A stretch of DNA of 8,461 bases, from contig QAKK01000009.1 of assembly GCA_003343845.1 (NCBI GenBank), forward strand, positions 1-8,461, read 5' to 3'. Each line of letters starts with the position of its first letter. The first letter of the stretch is position 1. Below, in pieces: positions 1 to 6,410 of this stretch. The notes beneath the pieces are model-generated. The model did no database searches, had not been told where the DNA came from, and was given only the letters and a program-made list of their open reading frames with translations. A program made the translations under genes and the position numbers. This DNA comes from Oscillospiraceae bacterium (lineage in GTDB: Bacteria > Bacillota > Clostridia > Oscillospirales > CAG-272).

Positions 1-44
1 TCTGTCACTGTCCACAAAGCCTTGATTTTACTTGTTTTTCTCAA
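1..44 (-). CDS. Possible start of a further operon gene, cut by the window edge
   Basis: A frame opening with TTG at 42-44 stays open to the window edge and reads Leu/Met-Arg-Lys-Thr-Ser-Lys-Ile-Lys-Ala-Leu-Trp-Thr-Val-Thr. A purine-rich stretch (AAGGATGG on the minus strand) lies just before it. It would begin 47 nt after the 2-epimerase stop, so it could be the next gene of the polysaccharide operon; a basic start followed by a hydrophobic strand would suit a glycosyltransferase, but 14 codons cannot show that. The TTG start is a weak choice, and a GTG at 13-15 in another frame is an alternative. Two other small frames between the genes (8 and 6 codons) close at once and are not credible. 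Confidence 0.28.
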   Translation of the reverse strand, partial: MRKTSKIKALWTVT

Positions 45-71
45 CCATCCTTATCAAAGCCTTGCATTTAC
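15..71. repeat. Short direct repeat pair after the operon's 2-epimerase gene
   Basis: CAAAGCCTTG followed by two variable bases and TTTAC occurs at 15-31 and again at 55-71, so 15 of 17 positions match at a 40-bp step. The copies flank the candidate start of the next gene. Two copies are too few to call an array, and more could lie outside the window. Confidence 0.5.
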
Positions 72-91
72 AGCCTTTTTCTTTATCCTGT

Positions 92-1276
92 TCAAAATTT
101 CCGCCAAACCATCTTATTGACCACGCCGGTATAGGACTGGATGATCTTGACCACCTTGGTCGAAACATTCTCATCGGTGTAGTCCGGCACGGGCGTACCG
201 TCGTCGCCGCGGCGGTTCATCTCAACAGCGGTTGTCACCGCCTGCAGCAGGCTCTGCCCGTCGATGCCGGCAAGGACAAAGCACGCCTTGTCCAGCGCCT
301 CGGGGCGCTCGGTCGAGGTGCGGATGCACACGGCGGGGAACGGATTGCCGATGCTTGTGAAGAACGAGCTTTCCTCCGGCAGCGTACCGCTGTCGGACAC
401 CACGCAGAATGCGTTCATTTGCAGGTGATTGTAATCGTGGAAGCCGAGCGGTTCATGCCGGATCACCCGCGGATCGAGTGCAAAGCCGCTCTGCACCAGC
501 CGCTTTGCCGAGCGCGGATGGCAGGAATACAAGATCGGCATATCGTACTTTTCCGCAAGCCGGTTAATCGCCGTGAACAGCGACAGGAAGTTCTTCTCGG
601 TGTCGATGTTTTCCTCCCGGTGCGCCGACAGGAGCATGTACCGCTGCGGCGCAAGCCCGAGCCGCTCCAAAATGTCAGACGCCCGAATCTCGTCCAGATT
701 CCGCCGCAGCACCTCCGCCATCGGCGAGCCGGTCACATAGGTGCGCTCCTTTGGCAGTCCGCATTCCGCAAGATAGCGGCGCGCGTGCTCCGAATACGCC
801 ATATTCACATCTGAGATGATGTCCACGATGCGGCGGTTTGTCTCCTCCGGCAGGCACTCGTCCTTGCAGCGGTTGCCCGCCTCCATGTGGAAGATCGGGA
901 TGTGCAGGCGCTTGGCAGCAATCGCTGAGAGGCAGGAGTTGGTGTCGCCCAGGATCAGCAGGGCATCCGGCTCGGTCTGCTTCATCAGCTTGTACGAGCC
1001 GTTGATGATATTGCCCACCGTGGCGCCGAGGTCGTCGCCTACCGCGTCCATATACACCTCGGGATCGGCGAGCTTCAGATCCCTGAAGAACACGCCGTTC
1101 AGGTTGTAGTCATAGTTCTGTCCCGTATGCGCCAGAATGCAGTCAAAATAGGTGCGGCACTTGTCGATCACCGCCGAAAGGCGGATGATCTCGGGGCGCG
1201 TGCCGACGATGATCAGCAGCTTCAGTCTGCCGTCGCCCCGGAACCGCACCGCGCTGTAATCCGTTTTCATTTCCAT
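92..1276 (-). CDS. capG: UDP-N-acetylglucosamine 2-epimerase family, CapG/FnlC type (non-hydrolysing)
   Basis: This 394-residue protein belongs to the WecB/CapG two-domain (GT-B-like) epimerases. Visible family signatures are GTRPE at residues 25-29, HTGQNYD near 50-56, GDTNS at 110-114, HMEAGNR at 130-136, SAHREEN at 217-223, SDSGT at 294-298 with EES at 301-303, and TERPE at 322-326. In CapE/CapF/CapG sets this enzyme performs the last step, inverting C2 of UDP-N-acetyl-L-talosamine to give UDP-N-acetyl-L-fucosamine. The GTRPEIIRLS and SDSGTLPEES wordings fit CapG/FnlC better than housekeeping MnaA/WecB, and the adjacent capF and capE support this. The ATG at 1276 has GAGAAGG 8 nt upstream, lying inside the end of capF, and only 3 nt separate the genes, so translation is probably coupled. 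The length is typical for the family. A plain ManNAc-forming 2-epimerase remains a less likely alternative. Confidence 0.93.
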   Translation of the reverse strand: MEMKTDYSAVRFRGDGRLKLLIIVGTRPEIIRLSAVIDKCRTYFDCILAHTGQNYDYNLNGVFFRDLKLADPEVYMDAVGDDLGATVGNIINGSYKLMKQTEPDALLILGDTNSCLSAIAAKRLHIPIFHMEAGNRCKDECLPEETNRRIVDIISDVNMAYSEHARRYLAECGLPKERTYVTGSPMAEVLRRNLDEIRASDILERLGLAPQRYMLLSAHREENIDTEKNFLSLFTAINRLAEKYDMPILYSCHPRSAKRLVQSGFALDPRVIRHEPLGFHDYNHLQMNAFCVVSDSGTLPEESSFFTSIGNPFPAVCIRTSTERPEALDKACFVLAGIDGQSLLQAVTTAVEMNRRGDDGTPVPDYTDENVSTKVVKIIQSYTGVVNKMVWRKF

Positions 1277-1279
1277 TGT

Positions 1280-2476
1280 CTATACCTTCTCAAAAAAAGT
1301 GTCGGGATGATTTGGGTCAAACTGCTCGTTTGCCCACATCAGGGTCACCAGATCCTCCGTGTCGGACAGATTGATGATGTTGTGGGTATAACCGGGCAGC
1401 ATATGAACCGCCTCGATCTTCTCACCCGAAACGTCAAAGCGGAGCACCTCGTCGCTGCCGATTCTGCGCTCCTCAATGCGCCCGCGACCGGACACCACGA
1501 TGAAGAACTCCCACTTGGAATTATGCCAGTGCTGCCCCTTGGTGATGCCGGGCTTTGAAATGTTGACCGAGAACTGCCCGCAGCCTGCGGTTTTCAACAG
1601 CTCCGTAAAGCTGCCGCGGTTGTCCGTGTTCATCTTCAGCGGGAAGCGGACCTTCTCCGGCGGCAGATACGAAAGATAGGTGGAGTAGAGCTTTTTCGCA
1701 AAGGAATCCGCCGGGATTTCGGGCATGAGCAGCGTTTCCGGCTGCTGCCGGAACTGCGCAAGCAGATCCGCGATCTCGCCGAGCGTGACCTTGTGCGTGG
1801 TCGGCACGGCGCAGTATTTTCCGGTTTCGGTCATGGCGGTCCGAATGCCGTCAAACGTGCAGTGATGCTCGTTGTTTTCAAGCGCGTCCAGCATCTCGCA
1901 GACCAGATCGTCGATGTACAGCAGCTCGAGCTCGGTGCTGCGATCATTGACCGTGATGGGCAGATCGTTTGCCGTGTTGTGGCAGAAGGTGGCGACGGCA
2001 CTGTTGTAATTCGGGCGGCACCACTTGCCGAACAGGTTCGGAAAGCGGTAGACCAGCACCTTTGCGCCGGTTTCCGCCGCATAGCTGAAGAACAGCTCCT
2101 CGCCCGCCTTCTTGCTTCTGCCGTAGTCGCTGTCGTACCGCCCGACAAGCGTCGCCTGGATCGAACTTGCCAGCATCACGGGGCAGGTGTTGTGCTGCTT
2201 TTTCAGCGTTTCGAGCAGCACGGAGGCAAAACCGAAGTTGCCCTGCATAAATTCGGACGCGTCCTTCGGACGGTTGACCCCCGCGAGGTTGAACACGAAG
2301 TCCGCTCCGGCACAGTAGTCCTCCAGCAGCGCGGGATCGGTGTCGATGTCGTATGCAAAAACCGCATCGACCGCCAGTGCCGGGCGCGTGCGGTCCTTGC
2401 CGTCCCGAATGTTGCCGAGCGCCGCGCAGAGGTTTTTGCCCACAAACCCTTTCGCGCCGGTTACCAGTATGTTCAT
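1280..2476 (-). CDS. capF: CapF-type bifunctional UDP-sugar reductase and C3 epimerase
   Basis: The 398-residue protein has the CapF/WbjC layout: an N-terminal extended short-chain dehydrogenase domain and a C-terminal cupin. The nucleotide-binding GxxGFxG motif is at residues 7-13 and the YxxxK pair is Tyr118/Lys122, with Ser104/Ser105 as candidate partner residues. The cupin spans about 282-398 and carries His316, His318, Glu323 and His365, placed as the metal ligands of CapF cupins. In studied relatives the cupin epimerises C3 of the 4-keto product of CapE, and the dehydrogenase domain then reduces C4 with NADPH to give UDP-N-acetyl-L-talosamine, the substrate of CapG. The start overlaps nothing: ATG follows the preceding stop by 3 nt, and the AAGGAG binding site is made partly of the upstream stop codon region. 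All key residues appear intact. Confidence 0.94.
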   Translation of the reverse strand: MNILVTGAKGFVGKNLCAALGNIRDGKDRTRPALAVDAVFAYDIDTDPALLEDYCAGADFVFNLAGVNRPKDASEFMQGNFGFASVLLETLKKQHNTCPVMLASSIQATLVGRYDSDYGRSKKAGEELFFSYAAETGAKVLVYRFPNLFGKWCRPNYNSAVATFCHNTANDLPITVNDRSTELELLYIDDLVCEMLDALENNEHHCTFDGIRTAMTETGKYCAVPTTHKVTLGEIADLLAQFRQQPETLLMPEIPADSFAKKLYSTYLSYLPPEKVRFPLKMNTDNRGSFTELLKTAGCGQFSVNISKPGITKGQHWHNSKWEFFIVVSGRGRIEERRIGSDEVLRFDVSGEKIEAVHMLPGYTHNIINLSDTEDLVTLMWANEQFDPNHPDTFFEKV

Positions 2477-2479
2477 CCG

Positions 2480-3655
2480 TTACTCCTTGAAGTTGTATTT
2501 CAGACCGACCGCCTCCAGCGCTTCCCGGTACGCGATCACATTCTCCGGCGTGGTCACCTTTGCCTGCCCGACATTGCGCCGGATGCTGCCGCGCCGGAAC
2601 GGTGCCTGCAAAAAGCGAAGGATCCACATCAGCGGCAGCAATGCCGGATGCGCTTTAAGGCATTTGTACCTGTTGCACATCGCCTTGTACGGCGGGAACA
2701 GCCTATGCAGGAATACGCTTGTCCGAACGGCGTTTTTGTCGCTGTCCGGTCCCGCCGCTTTCACCGCGGCAGACAAAAGATGCGCGGCGGCGGTCCCGTA
2801 GGCGCCGCTTGCAAAAATTCTGTCTGTAATCAGGTCGGACATGCCGTCCGGCGTCTCCCCGTCAAACCAGACGGCGAGCGTATGCCGCGTATTTTTATAA
2901 AATGTCAGCAGCTGCAATTTTTCCAGCTCCGCCTCCACATACGCACCGTCCAGCTGCGGATGCGCGGCGGCAAACACAAACAGGTCGGTCATGTGGCGGA
3001 TGCCGATGCCGCTGTCGCGGTAATGCTTGGCATAGTGCGTGAACAAATAGACATAGTTGTCCTCGTCCCGCATGGCATAGCGGCAGCCGCCCGCCTCCTG
3101 CGCAAAGCGCCATCCGTCGCCGTAATAGGCGTAGTAATCCTTATTGTACGACGGGATGAGCCGCTTGTGCAGCTCAAGGTGCAAAGCGCCCTTCTTGTCC
3201 CAGACCAGCTCGTGATCGCTCTCCAGAACCTCCGTGTACCCCAGCGCCGCCATCACGGGGCGGATCTGCCCGTACTGCGTCTGCCGGATCAGAATATCCG
3301 CGTCGCTCATGGGGCGCAGCTCCGGCTTCGGATAGATCCGCTTGAGCTCGGCGCCCTTCAGCGGCATATAGTCGATGCCGCTTTCGTCAAAAGCTTTGTA
3401 AATTTCATCGAGCGCATAAAGCTGGTTCTGCGAAATGAACAGATGGACGGCGGTCGCCGTCTCCAGCGTCTGCGCCGTCTCCGGCGGCAGGTCGATGCCG
3501 GAATTCGCGACGCCTTCGCAAAGCATGGGCAGGATCTGATGCTTCTTCCCCGTCTTCAGCGCAGCGTTCCAGTCAAAGTCCGCCGGGATGGCGACGGCTT
3601 CGCCCGTCAATGCGCTTTTCACCAGTCTGATGATCCCGGTCTGCAGCTTGTCCAT
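2480..3655 (-). CDS. Nucleotidyltransferase-fold family protein (PF14907 type), function unknown
   Basis: This 391-residue protein resembles the uncharacterised nucleotidyltransferase family (PF14907, NTP_transf_5) common in polysaccharide and peptide-modification loci. Supporting motifs are LKG at residues 99-101, RPMSDADIL at 114-122, whose Asp118 and Asp120 would be the metal-binding acidic pair, and LELH around 160-163, whose Glu161 may be the third acid. An all-helical N-terminus (1-90) and a basic C-terminus follow the usual family pattern. No signal peptide or clear membrane span is visible; a hydrophobic stretch near 335-352 is amphipathic-looking rather than a firm span. It sits between capE and capF, 14 nt after capE and 3 nt before capF, with GGGAG a few bases before its ATG. 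It is not needed for UDP-FucNAc synthesis in known pathways, so its substrate is open: it could modify the glycan or a carrier, or be regulatory. Confidence 0.8.
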   Translation of the reverse strand: MDKLQTGIIRLVKSALTGEAVAIPADFDWNAALKTGKKHQILPMLCEGVANSGIDLPPETAQTLETATAVHLFISQNQLYALDEIYKAFDESGIDYMPLKGAELKRIYPKPELRPMSDADILIRQTQYGQIRPVMAALGYTEVLESDHELVWDKKGALHLELHKRLIPSYNKDYYAYYGDGWRFAQEAGGCRYAMRDEDNYVYLFTHYAKHYRDSGIGIRHMTDLFVFAAAHPQLDGAYVEAELEKLQLLTFYKNTRHTLAVWFDGETPDGMSDLITDRIFASGAYGTAAAHLLSAAVKAAGPDSDKNAVRTSVFLHRLFPPYKAMCNRYKCLKAHPALLPLMWILRFLQAPFRRGSIRRNVGQAKVTTPENVIAYREALEAVGLKYNFKE

Positions 3656-3669
3656 GTCTCACTCCCGCC

Positions 3670-4710
3670 TTATGCGTTCCGCTTTTTCAGTTCGTCCTGA
3701 ATATAGGAGAGCGCGGCGATCTTTGCCTTGGTCTCCTCAACGTTCAGCATTCTCGTGTTGTTCGAATTGAACTCGGTCAGGGTATTGCGCGTTTCGTCGC
3801 CCTCTTTGAAGTACTTGTCGTAGTTCAGCCCGCGGTTGTCCGCCGGAACGCGGTAGAAATTGCCCATATCCACCGCCTTGGCGCACTCCTCGTTGGTCAG
3901 CAGGGTCTCGTACATTTTTTCGCCGTGGCGGATGCCGATCACCTTGATGTCCTCCGGCTTGCCGCCGAACAGCTCGCAGACCGCCCTTGCCTGCGTCCCG
4001 ATCGTGCAGGCGGGCGCTTTCCGGATCAGCAGATCGCCGTTTTCACCGTGCTCAAAGGCAAAGAGCACCAGGTCGACCGCCTCCTCCAGCGACATAATGA
4101 AACGGGTCATCGAGGGCTCCGTGACGGTGATGGGCTGCCCCTTCCTGATCTGATCGATCCACAGCGGGATGACCGAGCCGCGGGAGCACATGACGTTGCC
4201 GTAGCGGGTGCAGCAGATCTTCGTCCTTCCCGAATTGCGCGAGCGGGCGACGGCGATCTTCTCCTCGATCGCCTTAGTGATCCCCATCGCGTTGATCGGA
4301 TATGCCGCCTTGTCCGTGGACAGGCAGATGACGCTTTTCACGCCCTCGTCGATGGCGGCGGTCAGCACGTTGTCCGTGCCGATGACGTTGGTCCGCACCG
4401 CCTCCATCGGGAAAAACTCGCAGGAGGGCACCTGCTTGAGCGCAGCCGCGTGGAAGATGTAATCCACGCCGTGCATCGCGTTCTTCACCGACTGCAGATC
4501 GCGGACGTCGCCTATGTAGAACTTGATCTTGTCTGCTACCTCCGGCATTTTCGCCTGGAACGCGTGCCGCATGTCGTCCTGCTTTTTCTCGTCCCGCGAG
4601 AAAATGCGGATCTCGCCGATGTCCGTGCCGAGAAAGCGGTTCAGCACCGCATTGCCGAACGACCCCGTCCCACCGGTGATCATTAAGGTTTTGTTTGTGA
4701 ACAGACTCAT
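3670..4710 (-). CDS. capE: CapE-type UDP-GlcNAc 4,6-dehydratase / 5-epimerase
   Basis: The 346-residue protein is a soluble, short-form extended dehydrogenase of the CapE/FnlA/WbjB group. GGTGSFG at residues 13-19 binds NADP, GDVRD lies at 67-71, HAAALKQVP at 87-95, and STDKA at 131-135 carries the catalytic Asp133/Lys134 pair. The usual Tyr of YxxxK is Met142 (Met142-Gly-Ile-Thr-Lys146), the Ser-Met-Lys pattern known for this subgroup. It starts UDP-L-FucNAc synthesis by removing water from UDP-GlcNAc and inverting C5. I chose the ATG at 4710 because GGGAG lies 9 nt upstream. A TTG at 4743 would extend the protein by 11 residues, but it lies about 9 nt after the expected transcription start, leaving no room for a binding site. 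It is the first gene of the operon, 14 nt before the nucleotidyltransferase-like gene. The C-terminal part (about 285-325) corresponds to the latch region of CapE. Confidence 0.94.
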   Translation of the reverse strand: MSLFTNKTLMITGGTGSFGNAVLNRFLGTDIGEIRIFSRDEKKQDDMRHAFQAKMPEVADKIKFYIGDVRDLQSVKNAMHGVDYIFHAAALKQVPSCEFFPMEAVRTNVIGTDNVLTAAIDEGVKSVICLSTDKAAYPINAMGITKAIEEKIAVARSRNSGRTKICCTRYGNVMCSRGSVIPLWIDQIRKGQPITVTEPSMTRFIMSLEEAVDLVLFAFEHGENGDLLIRKAPACTIGTQARAVCELFGGKPEDIKVIGIRHGEKMYETLLTNEECAKAVDMGNFYRVPADNRGLNYDKYFKEGDETRNTLTEFNSNNTRMLNVEETKAKIAALSYIQDELKKRNA

Positions 4711-4758
4711 TTCCGTGATCTCCCTATCGCCTTTTTCAATCAATCCTTTAATTGTTTT

Positions 4759-4787
4759 ATTTTATCACAATCCCGTATATTTGTCAA
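4759..4787 (-). promoter_or_regulatory. Promoter of the capE-led polysaccharide operon
   Basis: On the minus strand a perfect -35 box TTGACA (4782-4787) is followed by a 17-nt spacer and the -10 box TAAAAT (4759-4764), one base from consensus. Transcription would begin near 4752, giving a leader of about 42 nt before the ATG at 4710. The surroundings are AT-rich in an otherwise GC-rich area, and the upstream terminator at 4819-4859 isolates it from the slipin gene. Confidence 0.85.
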
Positions 4788-4818
4788 TTCTTATATCATG
4801 TGTCCCGCTGTGCACAAA

Positions 4819-4859
4819 GCAAAACCCGGCGGCGGCTTTCTGCCGGCGCCGGGTTTTGC
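4819..4859 (-). terminator. Terminator after the slipin gene
   Basis: GCAAAACCCGGC (4819-4830) pairs perfectly over 12 bp with GCCGGGTTTTGC (4848-4859), and CGGC/GCCG extends the hairpin inside. On the minus strand the T-rich stretch is inside and just after the stem, so release may be efficient but the tract is not a classic run. The near-symmetric A-stem-T shape could also stop plus-strand transcripts. It lies 37 nt after the slipin stop codon. Confidence 0.8.
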
Positions 4860-4896
4860 GGTTGTAATTTTCTGCTGTGGGGGCTGCCGTCCGACG

Positions 4897-6003
4897 TCAG
4901 CCCTTCTTTGCGCCCAACACGCCGACCAGCTGCGACAAAAGGTCGCCGCTGCCGGCAAGCGTGATGCTGCCGATGTTCTCGCAGATGCGCTCGACGTATT
5001 CCAGCTCCTTGAGCTTGTACAGCGTCTGATTCTCCTCCATCAGTTTTGCCGTGTTGAGCAGCGACCGCGTGGACGCGACTTCTTCGCGGCGGGAGATGAC
5101 GTTCGCCTGCGCCCGCTTTTCGGCGACGAGCACCGTGTTCATGATCTCGCGGATCTCGCCGGGGAAAATGATGTCCTTGACACCCGCGTCTTTGATTTCC
5201 ACGAAAAGCGACGCCTCCTTCTCCCGCAGGCGCGCAAGCACAAAGCGGGAAAGCCCTTCCTTGTTTTCCAGGATCTCGTCCAGCCGGTATTTGCCGACAA
5301 AATCCCGCAGGGCAAGCTGCGCCGCGATGTGGAGCTGCTCGACATAGTTGTCGATCTCGGTGAGAATGCGGACGTAGTCCGTGATGCGGTAACTGCACAC
5401 GAAGTTGATGCGCAGCGCGACCTTATCCTGCGTCATGATCTCCTGCCCGGTGATGTCCATCTGCAAAAGGCGCGTGTCCACGAAGTCAACGTCCACCTTC
5501 ACGCCGCCGTTCCAGAAGGCATAGGTGCCGGGCTCGAGCAGCCGCACAAATTTGTTGTCGAAGAACAGGCGCGCCTTCTGATAAGCCGCCACCTCGACCG
5601 TTTTGTAAAGGCTCGGCTGCATCCTGTCGAGGATGTAGCGCGGGAAATCCGCGGGAACCTCGGGGGCGGAAATGTCCACCATGCGGAATTCGTGCGTGTC
5701 GCCCCCGTTGCGGAAGGCGTATTTCCCGGGTCTGGCGATGGCGCATCTGAAGCTGCCGTTCACGAAGTGCAGGGCGATCTGCTCGTCGCCGACCTCCACG
5801 GTCGAGACCAGCTTTGCAAAATCCGGGTGTGCGAGCAGGGTATCCAGCGCGCAGTATTTGCTGTCGATGATCTTCCCCTGCTCGAGGATCTCCATGGTTC
5901 TGCCGCCGAACAGGCGGTATTTGCCCGCGCCGACGGTCTTCTGATACTTGCCGTTTTTGAAAAGGAGTCCGTTCTGGTTTTCGTTGATGATTACGGTCGT
6001 CAT
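4897..6003 (-). CDS. Slipin / SPFH-domain (band 7) protein with a triplicated N-terminal module
   Basis: The 368-residue product has an SPFH/band-7 domain at about residues 178-300, followed by a charged helical tail to about 340 and a Gly-rich end, as in slipins (stomatin-like proteins that assemble into oligomers, often on membranes). No signal peptide or membrane span is visible, so it is probably cytosolic or peripheral. The N-terminal half holds three copies of a module that reads roughly 'v..nqnglLF.NGkf...l.PGkYaF.NGG....v..vD': about 4-45, 69-111 and 136-176. The start is set by GGAGGA at 6011-6016, 7 nt before the ATG; the frame remains open upstream to 6390, but that stretch reads as low-complexity Arg/Ala-rich sequence over RNA hairpins, not protein. 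It has its own promoter region and terminator. The substrate or partner is unknown; nothing shows a protease partner such as NfeD beside it. Confidence 0.87.
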   Translation of the reverse strand: MTTVIINENQNGLLFKNGKYQKTVGAGKYRLFGGRTMEILEQGKIIDSKYCALDTLLAHPDFAKLVSTVEVGDEQIALHFVNGSFRCAIARPGKYAFRNGGDTHEFRMVDISAPEVPADFPRYILDRMQPSLYKTVEVAAYQKARLFFDNKFVRLLEPGTYAFWNGGVKVDVDFVDTRLLQMDITGQEIMTQDKVALRINFVCSYRITDYVRILTEIDNYVEQLHIAAQLALRDFVGKYRLDEILENKEGLSRFVLARLREKEASLFVEIKDAGVKDIIFPGEIREIMNTVLVAEKRAQANVISRREEVASTRSLLNTAKLMEENQTLYKLKELEYVERICENIGSITLAGSGDLLSQLVGVLGAKKG

Positions 6004-6009
6004 ATGTAA

Positions 6010-6036
6010 ATCCTCCGAGAGAATAAGAATCGGGAT
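6010..6036 (-). promoter_or_regulatory. Possible hairpin over the slipin ribosome binding site
   Basis: On the minus strand ATCC-CGA (6030-6036) can pair with TCG...GGAT (6010-6018), a 7-bp stem with a 2-nt bulge and an 11-nt AT-rich loop. The pairing would bury most of the GGAGGA site at 6011-6016. This would make translation depend on the leader's fold. It is a weak helix and could be chance. Confidence 0.35.
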
Positions 6037-6039
6037 ATG

Positions 6040-6410
6040 CCTGCCCATGCGGCGCCGGCGGCGCCTGCCTTGAGTTTTCGGCTGCAAAGGCGGAACACGC
6101 GGTCTGGCGTTTGCAGCGGAGAAACGGTATCCGGCAGGCGGCATGGCTGCCGCCGCATTGCCGCCGCGGCGCGCAGCGCGCGTCGGCGGGGCAGACAGAT
6201 CGGGTAAAACAGCCGCGGAGCGATGCAAACGCATCTTCCGCACCGGAAAGGTACACTTTCCGCATCCTTGGGCGTCTTGCGACGCATGCTGGCTTTCGCC
6301 CAAACATTTGGGGAGTCGAACCCCATCACATCGTGATTGCCATTGCGTAAACAGCAAAGCCGTCATACACTTCGGAATATCCCCGTGCAACGCGGTGAAT
6401 CATACACCCG
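6040..6410 (-). ncRNA. Candidate large structured RNA / leader upstream of the slipin gene
   Basis: Read on the minus strand, this gene-free stretch holds a run of hairpins. From 5' to 3' they are: GGTG/CACC (6394-6408); TTGC/GCAA (6343-6357); ATCAC/GTGAT (6325-6337); a 5-bp T-arm with loop TTCGACT (6309-6325); GGC-GAAA-GCC (6291-6300); GCGTC-GCAA-GACGC (6272-6285); a 7-bp stem (6244-6262); a two-tier stem (6215-6241); a long GC hairpin (6161-6189); a 7-bp stem (6137-6154); an 8-bp stem (6081-6117); and GGCGCC-GCC-GGCGCC (6051-6065). Both GNRA loops and the T-loop are correct only on the minus strand, which agrees with transcription towards the slipin. No U-run follows, so it does not look like an attenuator. 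I recognise no known riboswitch or RNA family. It could be a cis-acting leader or a separate RNA processed from it. Confidence 0.5.

Noticed and set aside
15..71. Edge of a CRISPR array
   Set aside because: Only two imperfect 17-bp copies with a 23-bp gap, inside a compact operon and with no cas gene in view.
1944..2627. A 227-codon minus-strand frame across the capF start
   Set aside because: It is a different frame of the capF and nucleotidyltransferase-like genes, rich in Arg/Ala/Gly, with no motif.
1793..3700. A 635-codon open frame on the plus strand, antisense to the end of capE, the nucleotidyltransferase-like gene and capF
   Set aside because: It spans three well-supported minus-strand genes and their junctions, reads as Arg/His/Val-rich sequence with no recognisable domain, and such long antisense frames are expected opposite GC-rich genes.
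4711..4743. Upstream TTG start for capE
   Set aside because: It lies about 9 nt after the predicted transcription start, so no ribosome binding site would be in the mRNA; the ATG at 4710 has one and aligns with the family's usual N-terminus.
4798..6009. A 403-codon plus-strand frame opposite the slipin gene
   Set aside because: It is the mirror of a clear SPFH gene, begins inside that gene's terminator and shows no domain or ribosome binding site.
6295..6370. A tRNA gene suggested by the T-arm
   Set aside because: The seven bases after the T-arm have no complementary acceptor strand at the right distance, and no anticodon arm, D-arm or CCA end fits.
6004..6390. N-terminal extension of the slipin by 129 residues
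   Set aside because: The extension is low-complexity Arg/Ala/Pro sequence lying over GC hairpins, while the ATG at 6003 has an ideal GGAGGA site and starts exactly at the first repeat module.
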